Source: Companilactobacillus suantsaicola (GTDB lineage: Bacteria; Bacillota; Bacilli; Lactobacillales; Lactobacillaceae). Taken from it: a stretch of 49,356 nt of DNA. The DNA lies in NCBI RefSeq assembly GCF_004745525.1, contig NZ_RKLY01000020.1, forward strand, positions 1 through 49,356, given 5' to 3'. Under the pieces are notes generated by a model. The model did not search any database. It saw only the letters and a program-made list of their open reading frames with translations, and was not told the DNA's origin. Shown in pieces: positions 43,299 through 49,356 of this stretch (its first letter is position 1; each line of letters starts with the position of its first letter). The position numbers and the translations under genes are program-made.

Positions 43299-44183
43299 AT
43301 GAATGCAGTGAATATATTAATTGGCCTTATGCCAATGATTGGATGGGGCGTTTTCCCAATTTTGACTGGTAAATTCGGAGGGAAGCCAGTCAATCAAATC
43401 GTTGGAGCTACCTACGGAACATTTTTGTCAGCTATTGTAGTTACTTTAGTTTTACAAACGCCAATATTAACTGGGAAGGCTTTCTTATTTACCTTCTTGT
43501 CTGGTGCTTGTTGGTCAATTGCTCAAAGTTTAGTTTTTTATGCATTTGCTGAGATGGGTGTTTCTAAAACAATGCCTGTTTCAACAGGATTCCAATTGAT
43601 CGGTACATCCCTATGGGGAGTCATCGTCCTAGGTGAATGGCCAAGCGTGACAGCTAAATTAATTGGTTTCTTCTCAATTGTTTTGATTATTATTGGAGTT
43701 TATTTAACAACTTACAGTGAAAAGAAAGTTTCTGAAAGTGAATCAAACGTCGTTAAAGGTATTACCTTAGTCTTAATTGCGACAATCGGTTATGTTGGAT
43801 ATTCAGCCTTCCCACAAGCTGTGACAGTCGATGGATTCCAAGCCTTTCTACCACAAGCTTTCGGAATGGCCGTAGCTTCAACCGTCTTTGCCTTCATCAC
43901 TAAGAGTAACCGTGAAGCTAAGCCTTATCGTTCAAAGAGTACTTACTTGAACATCATCAGTGGTATATTCTTTGCCTTTGCTGCGTTGACATATTTGATC
44001 TCGTCAAGAAAAGACGTCAATGGTTTGGCAACTGGATTTACTTTGTCACAGATGAATGTTCTAATTGCTACTTTAGGTGGAATTTACATCTTGCACGAAC
44101 ATAAAACTCATAAAGAAATGGTTATGGTTTTGTCAGGTTTAGTGCTAGTTGTGATTGCCGGAGTCATTACCGCTTTTATTTAA
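43299..44183 (+). CDS. rbsU: GRP-family ribose/glucose uptake protein RbsU
   Basis: A 294-residue membrane protein with about ten hydrophobic segments in the GRP (glucose/ribose porter) family, a permease without ATPase. The motif MIGWGVFPILTGKFGGKPVNQ at the start is split from the family-typical YGTFLSAIVV. I start at ATG 43299 with AGAGGGAG 10 bases upstream. The adjacent rbsR-rbsD-rbsA-rbsC-rbsB genes support a ribose substrate; in Lactobacillus sakei RbsU is the ribose importer. It gives this locus a second ribose-uptake route. Confidence 0.85.
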   Translation: MNAVNILIGLMPMIGWGVFPILTGKFGGKPVNQIVGATYGTFLSAIVVTLVLQTPILTGKAFLFTFLSGACWSIAQSLVFYAFAEMGVSKTMPVSTGFQLIGTSLWGVIVLGEWPSVTAKLIGFFSIVLIIIGVYLTTYSEKKVSESESNVVKGITLVLIATIGYVGYSAFPQAVTVDGFQAFLPQAFGMAVASTVFAFITKSNREAKPYRSKSTYLNIISGIFFAFAALTYLISSRKDVNGLATGFTLSQMNVLIATLGGIYILHEHKTHKEMVMVLSGLVLVVIAGVITAFI

Positions 44184-44191
44184 AATTATGC

Positions 44192-44227
44192 AAAGCTTTA
44201 TCCTGTCATGGGATAGAGCTCTTTTTT
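44192..44227 (+). terminator. Terminator of rbsU
   Basis: Stem AGCTTTATCC/GGGATAGAGCT with loop TGTCAT, then CTTTTTTT. Confidence 0.8.
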
Positions 44228-44250
44228 TACATTCTGGTATAAAAATTATG

Positions 44251-44279
44251 TTGACAACGCTTACATAAGATAATATCAT
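44251..44279 (+). promoter_or_regulatory. Promoter of the rbsRDACB operon with cre-like site
   Basis: Perfect -35 TTGACA (44251-44256), 17-base spacer and -10 TATCAT (44274-44279). The cre-like TGACAACGCTTACA (44252-44265, one mismatch) overlaps the -35, consistent with CcpA repression. Confidence 0.7.
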
Positions 44280-44295
44280 GTGCTTGTAAACAGTA

Positions 44296-44309
44296 GTAAA
44301 ACGGTTTAC
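44296..44309. promoter_or_regulatory. Candidate RbsR operator
   Basis: GTAAAACGGTTTAC is a near-perfect palindrome with the central CG typical of LacI-family operators. It lies about 10-24 bases after the predicted transcription start, so RbsR could autoregulate as a roadblock. Confidence 0.6.
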
Positions 44310-44329
44310 CAAATACGGAGATGATTCAC

Positions 44330-45361
44330 TTGAAAGCAAATAAGACAACGATTAAAGACGTTGCATTGAAAGCGGGTATTTCGGTTACTGCAGTCTCGTT
44401 GATCTTAAATGGCAAAGGTGAACGTTTCAGCAGTGAGACCAAGCGTAAAGTCCATCAGGCACAATTAGAGCTTGATTATTACCCAGACTATTATGCACGA
44501 GGATTAGTTGGTCAGCGGAATAATTCTATTGGAGTGGTAATTCCTAATATTAAGAATCCCTTCTTTTCAAGCTTAGCATTAAGCATTGAACAGGCGGCGA
44601 TTCCTAAAGGATATTTTCCACAGATTTTTAGTGTGAATGGGTTTAAGGAAAATATCGATTATTTCATCGAACAGTTTGCTTCCGGGACTCAGAAGGGCCT
44701 AGTCTTAGCTGCCCCGGGTGCTTCAAAAGAAATCGTTGATAAATTATCAATTCATAACGATATTCCGATGGTCTTAACTGATCAAGCCGATTTGAATACA
44801 GATGATGATCGGGTACTGATTGCTGAAGAAAAATCTGGAAAGGAGATTGCACATTATTTACTGTCACTTGGCCACAAACGAGTTGCTTTTGTAATACCAA
44901 GGAAGTTAACGATGAACTTAGTAAAACGTTTTACCGGTTATACAGAAGCATTTATCGAATATGGACTTGAAGTCTCAGAAGATTTGATTTTTCGAACTGA
45001 TTTTGGTCCTGAAGGTGGTGTTAAAGCAGCAAAAGAAATAATAAAAACCGATGCAACTGCCATCATTGCAATTAATGACGATGTTGCAATGGGAGTCTTT
45101 AAGGGTCTGCATTCACTTGGAAAATCAGTTCCAGGTGATTACTCAATCGTCGGGTTTGATGATTTTAATTTGAATAAGTATCTAATTCCTAGTTTAACAA
45201 CGATGGCGCAACCAATTGAATTGATTGGGCAAAAAATCGTTGAATTAATGATCGAGCGAATTCAATATCCCAATCGACCTAGTAAAAGAATTGTTTTAGA
45301 TACTAAATTGAAAATTGGCGACTCGACTAGACAAATAAATGAAGGGGGACGTGTATTGTGA
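44330..45361 (+). CDS. rbsR: LacI family ribose operon repressor
   Basis: A 343-residue LacI-type repressor. The helix-turn-helix is [25 protein letters not shown] (first 30 residues, in two parts), followed by a hinge and a ribose-binding-like sensor domain (about 60-340) with [18 protein letters not shown] start at TTG 44330 with GGAG 9 bases upstream; the ATG at 44321 directly abuts that GGAG and is unlikely. It heads the operon and overlaps rbsD by 4 bases, so it is likely autoregulated through the operator at 44296. Confidence 0.9.
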   Translation: MKANKTTIKDVALKAGISVTAVSLILNGKGERFSSETKRKVHQAQLELDYYPDYYARGLVGQRNNSIGVVIPNIKNPFFSSLALSIEQAAIPKGYFPQIFSVNGFKENIDYFIEQFASGTQKGLVLAAPGASKEIVDKLSIHNDIPMVLTDQADLNTDDDRVLIAEEKSGKEIAHYLLSLGHKRVAFVIPRKLTMNLVKRFTGYTEAFIEYGLEVSEDLIFRTDFGPEGGVKAAKEIIKTDATAIIAINDDVAMGVFKGLHSLGKSVPGDYSIVGFDDFNLNKYLIPSLTTMAQPIELIGQKIVELMIERIQYPNRPSKRIVLDTKLKIGDSTRQINEGGRVL

Positions 45362-45750
45362 AAAAAGGGTTAGTTCTAAATACACAAATTTCAGCAGTGA
45401 TCGCTGATATGGGTCATTTTGACACATTATCAATTGGAGATGCCGGTATGCCAGTACCAGCTGGAACAAAGAAAATCGATTTGGCCGTTCAGAAAGGTTT
45501 ACCAAGTTTTATTGATGTTTTGAAAAATGTACTTTCAGAATTACAAATTCAAAAAGTATATTTAGCCGAGGAAATCAAAACTCAAAATCCTGAACAATTA
45601 GCTAATATTAAGAAGATCATTGATGTTCCAATCGAATTCATGCCACATGAGGAGATGAAAAAACATTTAAGTTCTGATAAGGCCTTCATTCGTACAGGAG
45701 AAGCTAGTCCTTATTCAAATATCATTTTGGAAAGTGGAGTCACATTTTAA
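45358..45750 (+). CDS. rbsD: D-ribose pyranase
   Basis: Converts beta-pyranose to beta-furanose ribose, the form ribokinase needs. Starts at GTG 45358, overlapping rbsR by 4 bases, with GGGGGAC upstream. It is 130 residues. The catalytic His20 lies in [19 protein letters not shown], the family hallmark; the C-terminus [19 protein letters not shown] is also typical. The normal downstream partner, ribokinase RbsK, is not in the window. Confidence 0.94.
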   Translation: MKKGLVLNTQISAVIADMGHFDTLSIGDAGMPVPAGTKKIDLAVQKGLPSFIDVLKNVLSELQIQKVYLAEEIKTQNPEQLANIKKIIDVPIEFMPHEEMKKHLSSDKAFIRTGEASPYSNIILESGVTF

Positions 45751-45766
45751 ACGGAGGTGATTCTTG

Positions 45767-47266
45767 ATGAAGATTGAAATGAAGAACATCACTAAAGCCT
45801 TTGGAACAAATAAGGTTTTGGAAGGTGTTAATTTCACAGTTCAATCAGGTGAAGTCCATGCACTGATGGGAGAAAACGGTGCTGGAAAATCAACCTTAAT
45901 GAATATCTTAACGGGACTATATGGGGACGATGGAGGAGAAATATTAGTCGATGGTCAAACGACTCACTTCAGTGGGCCACTTGATGCTGAAAGACACGGA
46001 ATTTCTTTTATCCATCAGGAAATGAATAATTTCTTGGAAATGTCAGTGGTCGACAATATGTTCTTGAATAAGGAGATCAAAAATAAATTTGGTTTGATGA
46101 ATGAGAATAAGATGCGTGAACAAGCTAAATTTTATCTCAGTAAACTGGGTGCTAAGATCGATGTCGACAAACCGATCGGTAGTTTAAGCGTTGGACGCCA
46201 GCAGATGATTGAAATTGCTAAGTCACTGATGACTAATGCCAAGATCATCATCATGGACGAACCGACGGCCGCTTTGACCGAAAATGAAATTGCTCAACTG
46301 TTTGAAATTGTTCGTGGATTAAAGAAACAGGGAGTTGGTTTCATTTACATTTCTCACCGGATGGAAGAAATTTTTGAAATTGCTGATAAAGTTACGGTCA
46401 TGCGAGACGGAATCTCAATCAATGAATATCAGACTAAAGATGTTTCGATGAAACAACTAGTCAAAGATATGGTTGGCCGTGAAATTGGGGACTTTTATCC
46501 AGATCGAAATCCTAAGTTTGGAAAAGTTTCATTAGAGGTTCAGCATTTATCAGAAGATGGTGTTTTTCAAGATGTCAGTTTTAAAGTTCAAGAAGGTGAG
46601 ATTTTAGCTTTTTCTGGTTTGATGGGAGCAGGAAGAACCGAAATTATGCGGTCAATTTTTGGGATTGATCCCCACAATGAGGGAAAAATTTTGATTGATG
46701 GCCAAGAAGTTCACATTCACTCACCACAAGAAGCCATTAAGCATCAGATTGGATTTTTGACCGAGAACCGAAAAGATGAAGGCTTAATTTTAAACGATTC
46801 ATTAACCGACAATATAGTTTTGCCTTCCATCAATGGTTTTGTTAAACACGGCTTAGTCGATGACAAAGCTATCAATGAATTTACTAATATGTTACTCAAA
46901 CGACTCAGTGTTAAAGCTCAAAGCGCTGATGTAACTGCTAGTAGCTTGAGTGGTGGTAATCAACAGAAAGTCGTTTTAGCTAAGTGGGTCGGTTCAGGAT
47001 CACGAGTTTTGATTTTGGATGAACCAACGCGTGGGGTCGATGTCGGAGCTAAACGTGAAATTTATGATTTAATGAATGAATTGACCGATCGTCACGTAGC
47101 TATCATTATGATTTCGAGTGATTTACCAGAGGTACTAGGGATGAGTGACAAGATTGCCGTAGTTTATGAAGGAAAAATTACCGGAATCGTCGATACAAAG
47201 AGTGCCACTCAAGAGTCAGTTATGACTTTAGCGACAGGGGGAGTCAAAGATGGAACAAGAAACTAA
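45767..47266 (+). CDS. rbsA: Ribose ABC transporter ATP-binding protein RbsA
   Basis: Energising subunit with two ABC domains, 499 residues. The first domain has GENGAGKS, the signature region SVGRQQM, and IIMDEPTAAL; the second has the usual degenerate Walker A GLMGAGRT, LSGGNQQK and LILDEPTRGVDVG. I start at ATG 45767 with GGAGGTGA 6 bases upstream; the TTG one codon earlier is less likely. It overlaps rbsC by 17 bases. Confidence 0.95.
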   Translation: MKIEMKNITKAFGTNKVLEGVNFTVQSGEVHALMGENGAGKSTLMNILTGLYGDDGGEILVDGQTTHFSGPLDAERHGISFIHQEMNNFLEMSVVDNMFLNKEIKNKFGLMNENKMREQAKFYLSKLGAKIDVDKPIGSLSVGRQQMIEIAKSLMTNAKIIIMDEPTAALTENEIAQLFEIVRGLKKQGVGFIYISHRMEEIFEIADKVTVMRDGISINEYQTKDVSMKQLVKDMVGREIGDFYPDRNPKFGKVSLEVQHLSEDGVFQDVSFKVQEGEILAFSGLMGAGRTEIMRSIFGIDPHNEGKILIDGQEVHIHSPQEAIKHQIGFLTENRKDEGLILNDSLTDNIVLPSINGFVKHGLVDDKAINEFTNMLLKRLSVKAQSADVTASSLSGGNQQKVVLAKWVGSGSRVLILDEPTRGVDVGAKREIYDLMNELTDRHVAIIMISSDLPEVLGMSDKIAVVYEGKITGIVDTKSATQESVMTLATGGVKDGTRN

Positions 47267-48236
47267 AGTTAGTCAAACTAACGAGAAGAAGAGTTTCGAT
47301 TTTAAAAAGTTTATCAGTAAAATGGGTCCCTTAGTAGCTTTGATCATTTTAGTAATTTTGGTCACAGCACTAAGCCCTGGCTTTATTCAACCAAGTAATC
47401 TTTTGAATCTATTGCGTCAAGTTTCAATCAATGCAGTTATTGCCTTTGGTATGACATTTGTAATTTTGACTGGTGGTATTGATTTGTCAGTTGGTTCAAT
47501 TCTGGCTTTGACAGGTGCAGTTACCGCTTCAATGTTAGTCAGTGGTATGTCGGCTGGATTGGCACTCTTAGTTGGACTATTAATGGGTGGAATCCTGGGC
47601 TTTTTAAACGGGGTCTTAATCGCTTATGGTAAAGCAGCTCCATTTATTGCCACTTTAGCCACGATGACAATTTTCCGTGGGGCAACGTATGTCTTTACAA
47701 ATGGTAATCCGATCACTGGGACCAAAATGAATAACAGTTTTTTGTTCCAATTCATGGGTCGTGGATACTTGCTCGGTATACCCGTACCAATTTTTATTAT
47801 GGCAATTGTTTATTTGATTTTATATTTATTACTACATAAGACGACCTTTGGCCGCAAAACTTATGCTTTAGGTGGTAATGAGCAAGCAGCTTATATCGCC
47901 GGTGTTAAGACAAAAATTGTTACTATGTGGATCTACACCATTTCTGGGTTAATGGCAGCTTTAGCTGGTATTATTTTAACTTCACGTTTAAGTTCAGCTC
48001 AACCAGATGCCGGTACTTCTTATGAAATGGATGCCATTGCCGCAGTTGTTCTAGGTGGAACTTCTCTGGCTGGTGGTAAAGGTAGAATTTTTGGAACCTT
48101 AATTGGTGCTTTGATTATTGGTACTTTGAACAACGGAATGAATTTGTTAGGAATTTCGAGTTTCTATCAACAAATTGTTAAAGGTATCGTAATCTTGATT
48201 GCCGTACTTATCGATAGACGTTCATCAAATGATTAA
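47250..48236 (+). CDS. rbsC: Ribose ABC transporter permease RbsC
   Basis: Membrane subunit of the high-affinity ribose importer, 328 residues, with about eight to ten hydrophobic segments. The motifs GMTFVILTGGIDLSVGS (near residue 70) and AIAAVVLGGTSLAGGKG (near 265-280) are typical of the family. It overlaps rbsA by 17 bases; GGGGGAG is the ribosome site. Works with RbsA and RbsB. Confidence 0.94.
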   Translation: MEQETKVSQTNEKKSFDFKKFISKMGPLVALIILVILVTALSPGFIQPSNLLNLLRQVSINAVIAFGMTFVILTGGIDLSVGSILALTGAVTASMLVSGMSAGLALLVGLLMGGILGFLNGVLIAYGKAAPFIATLATMTIFRGATYVFTNGNPITGTKMNNSFLFQFMGRGYLLGIPVPIFIMAIVYLILYLLLHKTTFGRKTYALGGNEQAAYIAGVKTKIVTMWIYTISGLMAALAGIILTSRLSSAQPDAGTSYEMDAIAAVVLGGTSLAGGKGRIFGTLIGALIIGTLNNGMNLLGISSFYQQIVKGIVILIAVLIDRRSSND

Positions 48237-48264
48237 TCATATTAATAATGGGGGATTTACTATT

Positions 48265-49224
48265 ATGAAAAAATCTTTAAAGCGCATTATTCTAACTGTG
48301 AGTGTCTCTGCTTTAGCATTGTTCACTCTAGCCGGATGTGGTAAGACAGGGCTTGATTCTGGAAATTCCAGTGATTCAAAAGTTGAAACAAAGAAACCAA
48401 AGGATATTAAAGTTGGTGCTAGTCTCTCAACCCAATCTAATCCATTCTTTGTTTCCGTTAAGAAAGGTATCAACGATTTGGCTAAGAAGAACGATACAAA
48501 AGTTCAAATCTCTGATGCCCAAAACGATACAGCAAAACAAAATAACGACATTGAAGATTTAATTACTAAAAAAGTCGACATCCTGATCATTAACCCAGTT
48601 GACTCTTCAGCTATCACGCCGGCAGTTAAGGATGCAAATGATGCTGGTATCCCAGTTATCACAGTTGACCGTTCTAGTGATGGTGGTAAGGTGTTATCAT
48701 TAGTTGCTTCTAACTCAACTAAAGGTGGTCAAATGGCCGCTAAGTTCTTGATCGACAAACTTGGTGAAAATGCTAAGATTGCTGAATTACAAGGTATCCC
48801 AGGAGCTTCAGCTACACGTGAACGTGGTAAAGGATTCGATAATTACTCCAAAGGTAAATTGGATATCGTTGCTAAACAAACTGCTGGTTTTGATCGTGCC
48901 AAAGGTTTGAGTACTACTGAAAATATTCTTCAAGGTAACCCAGATATCGTTGGTATTTTCTCACAAAATGACGAAATGGCACTAGGTGCAGTTCAAGCAG
49001 TTAAAGCTGCTAATAAAGAAGTTACAATTGTTGGTTTTGATGGTGAAAAAGACGGAATCAAGGCCGTTAAATCAGGTAAGATGGCCGCAACCGTTGCTCA
49101 ACAACCAGAAGAAATGGGACGTTTGTCACTTCAAGCAGCTTATGATTACTTCAATGGTAAGAAAGTTAAGAAAAATATTGAATCACCATTGAAATTAGTT
49201 ACAACAGAAAGCTTAAACAAATAA
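48265..49224 (+). CDS. rbsB: Ribose ABC transporter substrate-binding lipoprotein RbsB
   Basis: Binds ribose outside the cell and delivers it to RbsAC. It is 319 residues. The lipoprotein signal peptide ends with the lipobox LAGC at Cys25; the binding domains follow, with SNPFFVSVKKG near 57 and VDRSSDGGKVLS. I start at ATG 48265 with GGGGGA upstream; the longer frame overlaps the rbsC end and would lack a signal peptide at its start. It is the last gene of the operon here: rbsK does not follow, and an insertion-sequence-like end begins 30 bases later. Confidence 0.94.
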   Translation: MKKSLKRIILTVSVSALALFTLAGCGKTGLDSGNSSDSKVETKKPKDIKVGASLSTQSNPFFVSVKKGINDLAKKNDTKVQISDAQNDTAKQNNDIEDLITKKVDILIINPVDSSAITPAVKDANDAGIPVITVDRSSDGGKVLSLVASNSTKGGQMAAKFLIDKLGENAKIAELQGIPGASATRERGKGFDNYSKGKLDIVAKQTAGFDRAKGLSTTENILQGNPDIVGIFSQNDEMALGAVQAVKAANKEVTIVGFDGEKDGIKAVKSGKMAATVAQQPEEMGRLSLQAAYDYFNGKKVKKNIESPLKLVTTESLNK

Positions 49225-49254
49225 CAGACATGAATTAAAGGCGAATTTTATAAT

Positions 49255-49356
49255 CAAGTTAGCCACCTTAAGAAAAACTAAATAAAAAAACACCAAGACG
49301 TAAAAATCAGTTATCATTGGAGTTCCGACACTAACAATGAAAGAGGTTTTTCGTCT
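49255..49356. mobile_element. End of an insertion-sequence-like element (partial, runs off the right edge)
   Basis: Starts CAAGTTAGCCAC, identical to the minus-strand start of the left-edge element (103 down to 92), then A-rich DNA and ATTGGAGTTCC, aligned with the left copy's GATTGGAGTGCC. A possible start MKEVFR (ATG at 49340) with GGAG upstream could be a transposase beginning. The two edges are similar but not identical past the first 12 bases, so they may be opposite ends of one element type. Confidence 0.5.

Noticed and set aside
1-49356. CRISPR arrays, tRNA or rRNA genes, prophage
   Set aside because: No regularly spaced direct repeats, no cloverleaf with TTCRANNC-like arm, no rRNA core sequence, and no phage structural genes were seen.

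Overview
The window looks like a low-GC Gram-positive chromosome from the family Lactobacillaceae. The gene order cvfB-xerD-ribT-scpA-scpB-rluB-ribU, cmk-der-hup, cca, thyA-folA, topA-xerC-hslV-hslU and plsY/parE-parC is typical of that family. The 316-residue thymidylate synthase and 162-residue dihydrofolate reductase match the sizes of the classic Lactobacillus casei enzymes. Low GC and overall content would fit the Companilactobacillus group, but that genus call is inference. Most of the window is conserved core genome; the two edges and the 31.6-34.9 kb block are accessory.

Layout. 1-103: end of an apparent insertion sequence that cuts off a sensor kinase gene. 96-2593 (minus): ABC ATPase, ABC permease and the truncated DesK-like kinase; no response regulator is present. 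2777-3898 (minus): zinc alcohol dehydrogenase with a CcpA-type cre site at its promoter. 4151-9175 (plus): cvfB, xerD, ribT, scpA, scpB, rluB, then an FMN riboswitch and the riboflavin importer ribU. 9267-16215: LysM membrane protein, cmk, der, hup, a TPR protein, cca and two small unknown proteins. 16322-20327: Uup-type ABC-F ATPase, thyA, folA, and convergent trhA-like gene. 20538-25584: degV, an SGNH hydrolase/YpmS pair, yozE, rbgA, rnhB, dprA. 25694-31562: topA, xerC, hslV, hslU, an aldose-1-epimerase-like gene.

31622-34802: a small sugar island with an orphan PTS EIIC gene, a TIM-barrel-like gene of unknown reaction, and a divergent GntR-type regulator with candidate operators. 34871-42064: DUF3862-type anchored protein, plsY, divergent parE-parC (with a LexA-like box), and a LysR-type regulator. 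42090-43022: manganese pyrophosphatase. 43299-49224: ribose locus rbsU, rbsR-rbsD-rbsA-rbsC-rbsB, without rbsK. 49255-49356: a second sequence starting with the same 12 bases as the left-edge element, so both edges appear to run into insertion-sequence ends. The window may therefore be one complete assembly contig.

How the genes work together. Chromosome maintenance is heavily represented: XerC/XerD, ScpA/ScpB, HU, topoisomerases I and IV, DprA and RNase HII. Carbon-control sites (cre-like) appear before adh, the PTS operon, rbsU and the rbs operon. Nothing in the window is a clearly new multi-gene system. The best candidates for new biology are the EIIC/TIM-barrel/GntR unit and the disrupted ABC/kinase locus. 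No tRNA, rRNA, CRISPR array or prophage was seen.
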